This document shows positions 51,999 to 60,644 of a DNA stretch of 61,592 nt, one piece after another. The position numbers were made by a program, and so were the translations under genes. This stretch comes from a virus. The stretch covers positions 1 to 61,592 of IMG/VR virus record IMGVR_UViG_3300044629_000651; one strand, 5' to 3'. Below the pieces are notes generated by a model. The model made no database searches and had not been told where the DNA came from. It worked only from the letters and a program-made list of their open reading frames with translations. How positions within the stretch are numbered: the first letter of the stretch is position 1; every line of letters starts with the position of its first letter.

Positions 51999-53471
51999 TT
52001 AGATCACCTGCTCATGCCAGTTCATTCCGGCGCGGATCAAGGAGTTGCCACCTGTCGAAGTGCAAACAATCGTCACCGGCAGCTGTGTTGCAGCTAACGC
52101 GTCGATCTTGCTGAGCACAACCGGGTTGCGGAAGTCCGCCGTTGCAAAAGCGGACCCGCGCACAGAACCCGATCCGCTCAGCACCTCACCTGTTGCTATG
52201 GTTCCCCCACCAACGATTGCCGTTGCGCTGATGTCATATTCAGCAATGGAGTTCTCCGGGGTCGCGGTGCCCGTCCCGGTACCAACTCCAGTGGCCACGA
52301 AAGACACACCAATGGTGCTGGAGGCTGCACCGATCAAGGTGAAGTTCGTCGTGCCCACGGTCAGAATCTTATACCGCACACCCACGATGAATGCGCCTGC
52401 CGTCACCGAATTACCAACAGCGAGCCAAGCCGCCCCGGTCAATGTGCCACCAATCACGATCTCGTAGATGCTGTTGCTGGTTTGCGCGGTTAGCCAGTAG
52501 TCGTCGATCTCGATGTGTCCGCGATTCGTCAAGCCGCTGAAGGTCGCAGAGGGGCGAATGCTGAACACCGGGCGTCGAGTGGTCACCGTGATCGAGGCGA
52601 TGCCGGGGTTCTGGGACTGCGGGAATCCGCGAGCTTCATCCGCACCCTCGGACTGCACGGAGCAGCAAACGAAGTTGATCGTTCCGCCTGCCACCGCACG
52701 GGTGGTTTCGAGGAAGAAGCCATTGGCCTGATCAAAATAACCTGCCCTAGCTTTGCTTTCAGCGACCCCTGTGTTGCGCAGTTCATAGCGCACCGGCAAG
52801 TTGAACGTCTGGGTGTAGGGCAGTGCCAGCACATTGGCGTGCAGGAACTGATGCGCCGGCCACAAGCGACCGTTAATGTCGAAGCCCATGACCACGCGCC
52901 CGACGCCAAGCCACTGCGCTCCCATGAACAGAATCTGCGCCTTGGTCAGGTCAAGTGTAATGCCGCTCGGCCCCGTGCCGTCGAACTGGTCGATGTTCCA
53001 GCCATTGACGCCGAGACGCGTCACTTCTTCCTCGACCGGCGATCCGCTGGTGCTGGTACGGCGTACGAGCTTTGCCGTCCAACTGCTGCCACTGGCGAAC
53101 ACACCGGTCATCAACACCAGATGCGAGAAGCCGGGGATGTAGCGAGTGTACTGCCGAGACTGCAAAATGCTGTAGTGCCCATTCGTCGTACTGACCGTGA
53201 TGGGCGTCATTTTGCTAGTGGTGATCGCCGTTGGGCCAACAGCGTTGCTGCCGTCTACAACCGAACCATTCGGCGCGAGGATCGTCGGCAGCGTTCCGTT
53301 CGCTGTGGCGTCCCACGTTCTCAGGGTGTCGAGGCCGTACTCCTGCTGGGAATCAAAGATGCGGTTGGCTTGCGAAGTGCGCAGACGTTGGAAGGCGTCC
53401 AGCGCGGCAGAGTCGCCGAAGCCGATTGAGACATTGCCGAATCCATCTACCGGAAGTGGAACGAAGCTCAT
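51999..53471 (-). CDS. Virion structural protein (490 aa)
   Basis: Start at ATG 53469-53471, which overlaps the previous stop and removes the N-terminal shadow of the longer frame. Begins MSFVPLPVDGFGNVS; the body is beta-rich with DTLRTWDATANGTLPT, FSHLVLMTGVFASGS and FDINGRLWPAHQF segments, common to phage head or tail structural proteins of unknown role. Likely attached to the tail or head exterior. Confidence 0.65.
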   Translation of the reverse strand: MSFVPLPVDGFGNVSIGFGDSAALDAFQRLRTSQANRIFDSQQEYGLDTLRTWDATANGTLPTILAPNGSVVDGSNAVGPTAITTSKMTPITVSTTNGHYSILQSRQYTRYIPGFSHLVLMTGVFASGSSWTAKLVRRTSTSGSPVEEEVTRLGVNGWNIDQFDGTGPSGITLDLTKAQILFMGAQWLGVGRVVMGFDINGRLWPAHQFLHANVLALPYTQTFNLPVRYELRNTGVAESKARAGYFDQANGFFLETTRAVAGGTINFVCCSVQSEGADEARGFPQSQNPGIASITVTTRRPVFSIRPSATFSGLTNRGHIEIDDYWLTAQTSNSIYEIVIGGTLTGAAWLAVGNSVTAGAFIVGVRYKILTVGTTNFTLIGAASSTIGVSFVATGVGTGTGTATPENSIAEYDISATAIVGGGTIATGEVLSGSGSVRGSAFATADFRNPVVLSKIDALAATQLPVTIVCTSTGGNSLIRAGMNWHEQVI

Positions 53472-53872
53472 ATCAGCACCCAATTTCCGGTCGTTGCGCG
53501 AAACCGCAGCGCGGTCCACTGGATCGTCACGATTGCGTCAGGTTCTCCGACTATCGTGTCCGTCGCTCCGAGCGGGGTGATCGTCAGCGTGTTCGCGGCA
53601 GCGGTCTTCACGATCTCAACCTCATATTTTTCCGCAACGAGGTCGTCGGAAATCTCAGGGAGGAACACCTCGATGTCCCCGCCAGTCGTATCCACCAAAA
53701 TAACCCCGTCCGCCGTCCCCACGGTGTGGTCAGCAGTTACCGAGTACGCCCCTACAGTGCTATCCACCACCACGCGCGACAGTTGCTGCTCCAGCGTCTG
53801 CACCATTGCCCGGTGCTTCCGCATGTCGTATGTGTCGCCGAAGTCAGGCAAGCGTGCATTCAAGCGAGCCAT
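53468..53872 (-). CDS. Small structural protein (134 aa)
   Basis: N-terminal helix (DMRKHRAMVQTLEQQLSRVV) then beta-rich C-terminus (GGDIEVFLPEISDDLVAEKYEVEIVKTAAANTLTITPLG), a pattern seen in fibre-attachment or trimer caps. Both ends overlap neighbours by 1-4 bases. Unrecognised, presumed virion component. Confidence 0.6.
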   Translation of the reverse strand: MARLNARLPDFGDTYDMRKHRAMVQTLEQQLSRVVVDSTVGAYSVTADHTVGTADGVILVDTTGGDIEVFLPEISDDLVAEKYEVEIVKTAAANTLTITPLGATDTIVGEPDAIVTIQWTALRFRATTGNWVLI

Positions 53873-55659
53873 TATCTGCCCCCGTGCGGTAGGAGATCAA
53901 CGCGCATCGTACCCGCCCGCCAGTCATCCCCGAGAGCATCGCTTCCGATCCGCACGCTGATCTGTCTTCCGCGCAGCCGGGGGTTGATGTGAGTCGTCGT
54001 GGAGGTAACCGTGTGCGGTCCGCTGCTCTGCTCCTCCGTCGCTTGCGGGTACTTCTTGGCCGTGAGGGTGATGTCGGCACTCCCCTCCAGAATCTTGAAG
54101 TCAGGGATCAGCTTGCTGACATGGGCCAGTGAGTTGCCCCCAGCGTCGATTTCCACCGCGCCCGACTGGATATAGGAGGTCATCGCGGTCAGGTAGTCGT
54201 CAGTCCCTGTCTCGTGGGTGTAGATGTAGCCATCAGCCCCGAACCCGTAGGCGTAGTTGAACACGTCCGAGTCACCGATGATCATAGTGCGCGCCAGCGT
54301 CCCATACACCCATGTCTTGTCCGCCATGTTGTAGAGCACATAGCGGTCACACTCGTCAGAGTTTGCCGAGGGGTACAACCACCACACCTCACGGTAGTCC
54401 CGATTCACCCCACACCAAATCTTGGTGCGCTGCACGCGGTTGAGGTCGTCGAACACATACGCCGACACGGAGCAATCCAACACCCGGGTCACGCCGTCGT
54501 ACATGAAGAAATCAGCATCCCCCATCCAGTACGCCACGCCCTCAAACACATGCACGGCCAGCGGGCCGACGATGTTGCCGTTGTCACCGAGCGTCTTGAA
54601 CGCGAACGTGTCCGGAGGCCCGACAAAGGCCATCGAAAACAACGATGAGTCCGTGAAGATCAGATGCTCGCCCCGAACCTTGGCCCCGCAGATGATCTCG
54701 TTACCCATGTCCAGACGCTTGCTGCCCGCCGTGTTGGTCAACGAGGGGGTCCAGACTGTGTAGTCTTCCTGATCACACCAGCGGACAAGCAACGGGTCAC
54801 TGATACTGCCATCGTGCGCGCCCAGCGCGATCAAGTGCCGATCTTCCGGGGACACCAGAATCCCCCGTGACGTTATGGGCGCAGCGGCGATAACCGCCGC
54901 GCGCGTGCCGCCGCCGACCGACGAGTCCCATACATAGATACCGCCCAAGCGGGGGTTGATGATAATGTCCTCGCCCCACTGCTCCATCTGCCACGTCCGG
55001 GCAAGGGCCAGATAGTCCGAGACAGATCGCGGCACCCCCCATGTTCCTGCCCCCCAGAAGTCCGCGCCCCAGCCTAAACCGGCGACGGAGTTTACCCCGC
55101 CGATGGTAATCTCGTACTCGTAGGCGACACTAGCCCCGCCGCCGGGGCCAGCCGTCGATGTCGCCGGAGAGGAATGTGTGATGACGTAAGCGTCGCCGCT
55201 GGTCACAGACGTGACGGTGTATTCCCCGCTGATCGTGATACCACCCACGGCGGCTGCACCCGAAAACGTGACGTAGTCCCCTTCCGTGAGGCCGTGTGCT
55301 AGGTCCGCAACAGCTACCGTCGCCAGTGTGTCCGTCGTCGTGAAGGGGTCGGTGAGGGTGCCACTCGCTCGCAGAGGGGTGATATCGTAATAGGTGCCCC
55401 CCGACCACACATAGCATTTCAGATGCGTCCCGAACGCCAGCAGGGCTTCCGCGCGCAGCGTGCGCCAATCGACACTCCCACGGGCAACACCGAGGAACGT
55501 ATCGTCCGCTGCCCCCCGCGTCCAGCCGCCGAGCTTGGTCGGCATCCCGGCAAAGAACCGTACCTTGTCCCCGTCAATCCAATATCCTCCCTTACCCGCG
55601 TCGCGCGCGGTAGCGTCCGAGAAGAATCCGGGGCGAAGGGGAAGGTCTGCGAGGGCCAT
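53872..55659 (-). CDS. Tail nozzle / stabilisation protein (595 aa)
   Basis: Begins MALADLPLRPGFFSDATARDAGKGGYWIDGDKVRF. Repeated beta elements (WGEDIIINPRLGGIYVWD; DCSVSAYVFDDL; SNDECDRYVLYNMADKTWVYG) suggest a beta-propeller like the nozzles of podovirus tails. Length and position before the spanins fit a P22 gp10/T7-like tubular-B type protein forming the distal tail. Assignment from general pattern and synteny. Confidence 0.68.
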   Translation of the reverse strand: MALADLPLRPGFFSDATARDAGKGGYWIDGDKVRFFAGMPTKLGGWTRGAADDTFLGVARGSVDWRTLRAEALLAFGTHLKCYVWSGGTYYDITPLRASGTLTDPFTTTDTLATVAVADLAHGLTEGDYVTFSGAAAVGGITISGEYTVTSVTSGDAYVITHSSPATSTAGPGGGASVAYEYEITIGGVNSVAGLGWGADFWGAGTWGVPRSVSDYLALARTWQMEQWGEDIIINPRLGGIYVWDSSVGGGTRAAVIAAAPITSRGILVSPEDRHLIALGAHDGSISDPLLVRWCDQEDYTVWTPSLTNTAGSKRLDMGNEIICGAKVRGEHLIFTDSSLFSMAFVGPPDTFAFKTLGDNGNIVGPLAVHVFEGVAYWMGDADFFMYDGVTRVLDCSVSAYVFDDLNRVQRTKIWCGVNRDYREVWWLYPSANSDECDRYVLYNMADKTWVYGTLARTMIIGDSDVFNYAYGFGADGYIYTHETGTDDYLTAMTSYIQSGAVEIDAGGNSLAHVSKLIPDFKILEGSADITLTAKKYPQATEEQSSGPHTVTSTTTHINPRLRGRQISVRIGSDALGDDWRAGTMRVDLLPHGGR

Positions 55660-55668
55660 GATCGTATG

Positions 55669-56100
55669 TTACTTCACTTTGTCGTAGGATTTGAGGCAGA
55701 GTTCGTAGGCGGCACGGAGTCTGTCGGCTCTGGCTGCTTCCCACTCAAGAAAACCCGCATCCTGTCTTGATAGCTCGGCCCCAGTGGCTCCCTTGCAGTC
55801 AGGGCGGGTGGCTTCGGGCACTCCGACGGGTCGATCAGGCCGGTCGCGCAACCCGTCAAGAGCAACACGCAGGCGGTCATTGATAACACCGATGCGAGCG
55901 ACGTAGGACTTGCTTGCTTCATTGTAGGCTCCTTGCCAGATGCGTTCCGTTTCCCGCGCCTTATCCACCAGTTCAACAGACTTCGCCTTCCACTCGTTGT
56001 CCTTGTGCCTACTGCCGGTCATGTAGGCGTAGCCGTGAGTGATTCCGAGCAAGACAACGATGCCTATTCCAGCCAGCACCTGTGGAGGTATGGGGATCAT
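55669..56100 (-). CDS. i-spanin (Rz-like)
   Basis: Start at ATG 56098-56100, which overlaps the holin stop. 143 residues with an N-terminal membrane anchor (VLAGIGIVVLLGITHGYAYM, about 6-25) and a long charged periplasmic helix (WKAKSVELVDKARETERIWQGAYNEASKSYVARIGVINDRL). It would pair with the Rz1-like lipoprotein to fuse inner and outer membranes at lysis. Confidence 0.82.
   Translation of the reverse strand: MIPIPPQVLAGIGIVVLLGITHGYAYMTGSRHKDNEWKAKSVELVDKARETERIWQGAYNEASKSYVARIGVINDRLRVALDGLRDRPDRPVGVPEATRPDCKGATGAELSRQDAGFLEWEAARADRLRAAYELCLKSYDKVK
55674..55922 (-). CDS. o-spanin lipoprotein nested inside Rz (Rz1-like)
   Basis: 82 residues in a different frame entirely within the Rz-like gene; start at ATG 55920-55922. 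Signal sequence with lipobox VLLLTGC (Cys at about residue 24) and a Pro-rich mature part (ECPKPPALTAREPLGP; KQPEPTDSVPP), typical of outer-membrane o-spanins. The nested arrangement is classical for lambdoid Rz/Rz1. Confidence 0.85.
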   Translation of the reverse strand: MKQASPTSLASVLSMTACVLLLTGCATGLIDPSECPKPPALTAREPLGPSYQDRMRVFLSGKQPEPTDSVPPTNSASNPTTK

Positions 56101-56411
56101 TCTTTGTCCTTCGGCGGCTCCAGCGACTTGTACTTCTCTGTCACCTTGTTGGCGATGTTGGCCCCGGCCCAAGCGATCATATACATGGCGAACAGCCACT
56201 CCGTCAGAAAACCCCTGCGTGTCTCATGCACCAGCGCCCATGTGGAAACAATCAGCGCGATGAACTGCCCTAGCTTGAACAGGCTGACGCGACTCGTTGT
56301 GCTGTCAACGATCAAGTGCCGCAGATCAAATTCGTCATCAGACCGCTGCCATAGGTACAGAATCAGCGCGAAAGCGACGGCGAGCAGCAGCAGACCGTGC
56401 GTGTCATTCAT
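56097..56411 (-). CDS. Holin-like membrane protein (104 aa)
   Basis: Start at ATG 56409-56411, chosen because it overlaps the stop of the upstream gene; an ATG four codons earlier is possible. Three membrane segments: residues about 4-21 (GLLLLAVAFALILYLWQ), 44-61 (LGQFIALIVSTWALVH), and 69-86 (LFAMYMIAWAGANIA), with a charged C-terminus. Lies between endolysin and spanins, consistent with a holin controlling lysis timing. Confidence 0.7.
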   Translation of the reverse strand: MNDTHGLLLLAVAFALILYLWQRSDDEFDLRHLIVDSTTSRVSLFKLGQFIALIVSTWALVHETRRGFLTEWLFAMYMIAWAGANIANKVTEKYKSLEPPKDKE

Positions 56412-56620
56412 TCCCGTTCCCATCCAGCCACAGGAGAAACGCCATGAGTAGCGGAACCCCGACCATCAAGATCACGGACAGGTCGGACAACACGTAATTT
56501 TGTGCGCTGTTCATGTCTCCAGTCCTTTATGAGTTGTTTTGCGTCTTGGGATTGCGATGGGAAGCTCGCATTGGCGTTGAGAAGCAATGTGTTGATGCGG
56601 TGACTAAGTAACTCGCTCAT
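56408..56620 (-). CDS. Small hypothetical protein in the lysis cassette (70 aa)
   Basis: Starts at ATG 56618-56620, within the end of the endolysin gene; its TGA overlaps the holin ATG. Helical N-terminus (SELLSHRINTLLLNANASF), basic C-terminus (EQRTKLRVVRPVRDLDG). No membrane segment. Possibly a lysis regulator. Unrecognised. Confidence 0.55.
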   Translation of the reverse strand: MSELLSHRINTLLLNANASFPSQSQDAKQLIKDWRHEQRTKLRVVRPVRDLDGRGSATHGVSPVAGWERE

Positions 56621-57053
56621 ACTTACCCCCTGCGTACAGAAGATCGTTGCCCCGCGCCACCTTGCCCATCTCAGCGAAGGCGATATGTAACCACCCATGC
56701 GGTGGCCGTTCTATGATCAACTGGTCGTAGCCTATCTCCGTCTTGCGCTCACGCAACGCATCGAACGTCTCGCGCAACGATCCGAAGCTCGGGCAGGTGA
56801 AGTCCGCCGCTAACCCGAGGACGTGCTTGCTGGTGGGACTGCCGCCGACATGGGTGTTGAGGAAGGCGCAGCGGTAGCCGGAACTAATGAGCACCGAACG
56901 ACCGAGGATAGAGCGCACAATCTCCAACTTGTTTGCGAGCACCTTGAGGTTCTCAAGCACTGTGGAATCGGGGGTGTTGTCGATGCCTTTCCTGATGGCA
57001 ACATCGCTGCGTACCAGTTCATGAAGCGTGAAGTGTGGGGAGAGCAGGATCAC
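56604..57053 (-). CDS. M15-type peptidase endolysin
   Basis: 149 residues with peptidase M15 zinc motifs: SSGYRCAFLN, then S-x-H-x(6)-D in TSKHVLGLAADF (His77, Asp84), the catalytic QLIIE (Glu115) and HGWLHI (His123). It would cleave the peptide stems of peptidoglycan at lysis. N-terminal FTLHELVRSD is typical of the family. No signal peptide, so it needs a holin for release. Confidence 0.88.
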   Translation of the reverse strand: MILLSPHFTLHELVRSDVAIRKGIDNTPDSTVLENLKVLANKLEIVRSILGRSVLISSGYRCAFLNTHVGGSPTSKHVLGLAADFTCPSFGSLRETFDALRERKTEIGYDQLIIERPPHGWLHIAFAEMGKVARGNDLLYAGGKYERVT

Positions 57054-57397
57054 TTCTGCGGCCCGTTCAAGAAGGCAACCCAGACCGTGTAAGCCAACCA
57101 GCCCAACACCCCGAACAGTCCGTACTTGGTCACTTCAAACAGCATCTTCTTCCAGAACTCAGACCGAGCCTCAAGAGCCTTGATGGTTTCCTCATGGTAT
57201 TTGCGATGCCCTTCTGGATCGCCATCTGGGAATGCACACTCGGTCATTGTGGTGAGCAGCGCCGCCCATTCCTCCGGTTCAGTCTCGATGTGAGCGGTCA
57301 GCGTAGCACCCATAGACTTCTGATCTGCTTTGACATCCTGAACATCTTTAAGGATAGTCTCAAGCAGTGGGAGGATTACATCAGGCAGTGTAGACAT
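57050..57397 (-). CDS. Single-membrane-segment protein, second holin/anti-holin candidate (115 aa)
   Basis: Soluble N-terminal helical part (ILPLLETILKDVQDVKADQKSM) and one membrane segment near the C-terminus (about 92-110, YGLFGVLGWLAYTVWVAFL). TGA overlaps the endolysin ATG. In many phages such a C-terminally anchored protein next to the endolysin acts as a holin modulator or hemolysin-XhlA-like component. Assignment tentative. Confidence 0.6.
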   Translation of the reverse strand: MSTLPDVILPLLETILKDVQDVKADQKSMGATLTAHIETEPEEWAALLTTMTECAFPDGDPEGHRKYHEETIKALEARSEFWKKMLFEVTKYGLFGVLGWLAYTVWVAFLNGPQK

Positions 57398-57439
57398 TTA
57401 CTTCTTCCTTCCTGCCCTCTGCGGGGCCGGTGCGTTGTG

Positions 57440-58108
57440 TTACGAAAAGGTCACGTCCCCTGTAAAAGTGGGGGCAGCGGCAAACACCAACGCTCCGCTA
57501 CCAGTCTCGTCCGAGATGACCCCCGCGAGTTCCGCCGAAGTTGTGGCGGCAAGTGCCGAGAGTTTGTTGCTGGTCAGCACCAGCGTGCCGCTTGCGTCGG
57601 GGGCTGTCAGGGTGCGCGTCGTGCCAGTAGTTATCCCGCTCGCTTGGAACGCAATCGCCTTGGAAGGGTCTGCCTGATCGTAGATGGTGAAGGTCGAGTC
57701 AGCGACGGAGCGCGCTGCCGAGTAGACGTTAGTTGCGTCGCAGAACACATATCCCGCCCCGTCACGCGGAACAAGCACACCCGTGCCGCCAGAGGTCTTG
57801 ATCGTGACGGTGTAATCCCCCGTCGTGGCGTTCCAGATCAGGTACATCTTGGTCTTGTCAGGCACGACGATGGTCGAGTTGCCCACCAGCACCCCCGTGA
57901 TTTTCAGCACCGCGTGCCGCGACTCGTCGTCCGCACCGCTGGCAGTCGACAGGGTATAAGTGCCCCCCGTCGTGGAGATCGTCGCCATGCCGGAAATCGC
58001 CGCCTCGATGAGTTCGAGGTTGGTGTTGGTAATCGTGCCCCACGTCGAACTGTTCGCCCCGTTTTCTTGCAGGCGAATGCGTAGTTGGTCAGAATATGTA
58101 TCGGCCAT
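57440..58108 (-). CDS. Tail/virion structural protein (222 aa)
   Basis: N-terminus MADTYSDQLRIRLQENGANSSTWGTITNTNLELIEAAISG is a recurrent motif of short-tailed phage fibre or tail proteins of the neck region. Rest is Thr/Ser/Gly-rich beta, ending ALVFAAAPTFTGDVTFS, a fibre-like C-terminus. Probably a tail or head-tail component. Overlaps the next gene's stop. Confidence 0.65.
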   Translation of the reverse strand: MADTYSDQLRIRLQENGANSSTWGTITNTNLELIEAAISGMATISTTGGTYTLSTASGADDESRHAVLKITGVLVGNSTIVVPDKTKMYLIWNATTGDYTVTIKTSGGTGVLVPRDGAGYVFCDATNVYSAARSVADSTFTIYDQADPSKAIAFQASGITTGTTRTLTAPDASGTLVLTSNKLSALAATTSAELAGVISDETGSGALVFAAAPTFTGDVTFS

Positions 58109-58764
58109 TATGCTACCCCTTCTCGTTCAGACGTTACCGTGATCGGAGTATAGTCCGTCCGGTCTTCCGGCTTCAAGACGCGTTTCGCACTGGCCAGCCG
58201 GTCGTTGTAATCCTGCTTCCACATTCCGATGCGATTGTCTGCTTTCAGGTACTCCTCGGAAATCACGAGGCACGCATACAACAGCAAGTCCCCCATGTAG
58301 GTCGAGAGCCATGTCGTCGTCACAATCGAAGTCAGCCCTGCCGGATTCACCACGCACCGCGCCGTCACCACGTTGGTTCCGCTGGGCGTCCCGGCGACGT
58401 AATACTGGGTGGCTGAATACTCGGCGAAATACTTGGGGCTGGCGGTTGTCGTTGCTTCCTTGGGCCAGTAGTCCTTGACGAACTCCCAGCTGCGCGGCTC
58501 CAGCAACTGGAAATTCCCTGTCGCGTCGGTGTAGTGCAGCGTCCGCGTTGCGATGGCTCCTGTAGGTTTGGTCAGCAGCGCCGTGCTCGCCGTGAAGGCA
58601 AGGGGGGTCACCGTGTCGAACAGTTCAAGATCGAGGTCACGGAGGATTTTATCCTCGGCAAGCTGTATCGCCGTGGGGAGGAATGCGACGTACTCCGAGC
58701 CGGCGTCCTCGACGGTGGTCTGAAGCGCTGTCAACAGGGTTGCATACGTGAAGGAAGTGCTCAT
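58108..58764 (-). CDS. Head-tail connector / adaptor protein (218 aa)
   Basis: Contains FTYATLLTALQTTVEDAGSEYVAFLPTAIQLAEDKILRDLDLELFD at the N-terminus, with a C-terminal helix YLKADNRIGMWKQDYNDRLASAKR; pattern of podovirus tail adaptor (gp4-like) proteins. Likely a ring between portal and nozzle. Confidence moderate. Confidence 0.62.
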   Translation of the reverse strand: MSTSFTYATLLTALQTTVEDAGSEYVAFLPTAIQLAEDKILRDLDLELFDTVTPLAFTASTALLTKPTGAIATRTLHYTDATGNFQLLEPRSWEFVKDYWPKEATTTASPKYFAEYSATQYYVAGTPSGTNVVTARCVVNPAGLTSIVTTTWLSTYMGDLLLYACLVISEEYLKADNRIGMWKQDYNDRLASAKRVLKPEDRTDYTPITVTSEREGVA

Positions 58765-59048
58765 GGTTGCGTCCCGAAATAGTTACCCGCACCGAACAGG
58801 ATTTCCCCCAGCGGGCGGTCGTCGTCGAGGGTGCGGGAGGCTACCACGTCAAGGTCGGGCGCGGGCCGGCGCAAGGCAATCGCATCATCCGTTCGCACCG
58901 GAGTCTCCGCCGGATGCTTGATATCGAAGCATGGCGCGCAGACCAGCAGGTTGTTCTGTCCATCGGGGCGCAGTTGGTTCAGACGAACCTTGTCCCCGCA
59001 TCGACGGCAAAAACCGACGCTATGTTTGCCTGTCGCGTAGCCGGCCAT
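58761..59048 (-). CDS. Zinc-ribbon virion-region protein (95 aa)
   Basis: Cys14-x2-Cys17 (CRRCGDKVR) and Cys37-x2-Cys40 (VCAPCFD) form a zinc ribbon; C-terminus flexible and acidic. Its TGA overlaps the next ATG. A small structural or assembly factor is possible; unrecognised. Confidence 0.6.
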   Translation of the reverse strand: MAGYATGKHSVGFCRRCGDKVRLNQLRPDGQNNLLVCAPCFDIKHPAETPVRTDDAIALRRPAPDLDVVASRTLDDDRPLGEILFGAGNYFGTQP

Positions 59049-59051
59049 TAT

Positions 59052-59423
59052 TTATCTACGGGGCAGTTGCCGGCGTATTGCTTCTGCGGCAGTGCCTATC
59101 GCCCCCGTCCCCCGAAACGGCTCCCGCTGCGCCCGCCCTTCAAGCATCTCAGCTTCCTGCTCGCGCAAGTTCTGGAGGTGGTTGAACGCTTCCAACTCCC
59201 CCTCTTGCGCAGCAATCCGCTTTCCAGCCGGCACAACTCCGGCAGCGCGCGTAAGCCTTTCTCCCGGCTTCGCGTTCCGCTGCAGAAGCTCGATCAAATT
59301 GCGCAACTCACCAGCATCCCAAGCGTCCTGCGGAATACCCATAGGAGCGGGTCCGCGACGGTTGTTCGGCAACATCATGGGGCGCGGCCCCAAAAAACGC
59401 TCCAGTTCTTCATCGCCCATCAT
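59052..59423 (-). CDS. Small hypothetical structural-region protein (123 aa)
   Basis: Helical middle (ELRNLIELLQRNAKPGERLTRA; EGELEAFNHLQNLREQEAEMLEG) and Pro-rich N-terminal part. Likely an assembly or virion component. Unrecognised. Confidence 0.55.
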   Translation of the reverse strand: MMGDEELERFLGPRPMMLPNNRRGPAPMGIPQDAWDAGELRNLIELLQRNAKPGERLTRAAGVVPAGKRIAAQEGELEAFNHLQNLREQEAEMLEGRAQREPFRGTGAIGTAAEAIRRQLPRR

Positions 59424-60100
59424 CGTCTCCTGATATTTGTCGTGTATTTCACGCGGGTGTTGGTCGGGGTGCGCTCACGGTCTTCCGTGGTCGCTTCCTT
59501 GAAACGGGCGTTGGCGACGCCTGTGAGCGGTCCAATCCGGTCGGGGGCATACTTCACTGCCAGCTTGGCTGCAAGCCCGCTGGCGACCGCCTCGTTCCAC
59601 CGGGGAGGGATATCAAGGGTGTTCGATGCTGCGCCCACGTCCTGCAGCGCGCGCATCCGGTAATAGTAGAGCGTGTCGGTGCTGTTCTCCGGGGTGTTCC
59701 AGAGGTAGATCATGGGGGCAGTCGCCACGCGGTCGAAGAAGAACCGGTTGGGAAGCCCCTCGGCGGTCTTGTCAGGGATGGCCAGATACTCGTCCCGCGC
59801 CATCGGGAACACAGGGATATCGACGCCGTCACGACGAATCACCATCTCAAGGATCGCAATCGTCCCGGTCGGCACCGTGTAGCTGGCGTCCGACGCCGTC
59901 AGAATCTGGCTCTGCTGATCAACGGCCCAGAGGTGCGGTCCCTTATTGCTCCACTCCGAGAACATGAAGTCGAGACTGCGCCGCGCAGACCGGACGTGCC
60001 GAGCCGTGAGCGCCGCCGGGTCAATCCCGCAACGCTCGAATGCTTCCTCGCAGAACTCTGCGGCCTCGGGGCTGAATGCGTAGGTGCCTGATGTAGCCAT
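59420..60100 (-). CDS. Tail adaptor / portal accessory protein (226 aa)
   Basis: N-terminal FSPEAAEFCEEAFERCGIDPAALTARHVRSARRSLDFMFSEWSNKG matches the podovirus tail adaptor or P22 accessory gp4-like proteins; C-terminus NARFKEATTEDRERTPTN is also typical. Would connect portal and nozzle. ATG overlaps the previous stop by one base. Confidence 0.75.
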   Translation of the reverse strand: MATSGTYAFSPEAAEFCEEAFERCGIDPAALTARHVRSARRSLDFMFSEWSNKGPHLWAVDQQSQILTASDASYTVPTGTIAILEMVIRRDGVDIPVFPMARDEYLAIPDKTAEGLPNRFFFDRVATAPMIYLWNTPENSTDTLYYYRMRALQDVGAASNTLDIPPRWNEAVASGLAAKLAVKYAPDRIGPLTGVANARFKEATTEDRERTPTNTRVKYTTNIRRR

Positions 60101-60495
60101 TATCCAAAACTCCTATCAGCGCCCTGCGCCCATTCCCAAGCGTTGAGGTCGTGGCTCCACAGTTTATGCCACTCGTAAGGCACCATGTCGTACTCCATCG
60201 GGTACGGATACCTGTTGTCCAGCACGTAGGTTTGCCCTTCGAAGTCTGCTAGCAAGACGGCATGGTATCGATCCCGCTTGACTCCTGCTGAAGGTTCAAC
60301 GAAACAAGTAGCAGGGCGCAAAGACTTCTCAGGCCAGCCGTACTGAACGAGACGCTGCAACTTCGCCATTGCGTAGCTGTCGCAGTCATCTCCCGCTTCC
60401 GTGATCGGTGTCCAATCGTCACCTACTTCCGACTTGTAGGGAAGCAGATTGACCTTGGTATTCACTACCTTCAGATCATTCAGCGAGTAGGTCAT
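60100..60495 (-). CDS. Transglutaminase-like cysteine protease (BTLCP type)
   Basis: 131 residues with a papain-like order of catalytic residues: GDDCDSYA (Cys), DRYHAVLLA (His), QTYVLDNR (Asp). Families of this type occur in bacteria as periplasmic proteases or amidases. In a phage it may modify the peptidoglycan or a host protein, or be a virion protease. ATGA overlaps the following lipoprotein stop. Confidence 0.75.
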   Translation of the reverse strand: MTYSLNDLKVVNTKVNLLPYKSEVGDDWTPITEAGDDCDSYAMAKLQRLVQYGWPEKSLRPATCFVEPSAGVKRDRYHAVLLADFEGQTYVLDNRYPYPMEYDMVPYEWHKLWSHDLNAWEWAQGADRSFG

Positions 60496-60644
60496 TTAGG
60501 ACACCCTGCCAGTGACGGGTCTTTCATGCAGGCAACCGTATGCCCTATCGGAGTTGGAGCAACCTCCCCGCTGCCCTTGAGGACAGAGGGAGTATTGCAG
60601 CCGATCAGCGTACTACTCAGCAGCAGGAGCAGGTACTTGCGCAT
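60492..60644 (-). CDS. Small lipoprotein (50 aa)
   Basis: ATG 60642-60644 opens 50 codons: basic start MRKYLLLLLSSTLIGC with a lipobox LIGC (Cys16) then a short mature region (NTPSVLKGSGEVAPTP), ending in CMKDPSLAGCPK. Would be lipidated and anchored in the outer membrane, or retained in the inner membrane. Could be an exclusion lipoprotein or partner of the adjacent protease. Confidence 0.65.
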   Translation of the reverse strand: MRKYLLLLLSSTLIGCNTPSVLKGSGEVAPTPIGHTVACMKDPSLAGCPK

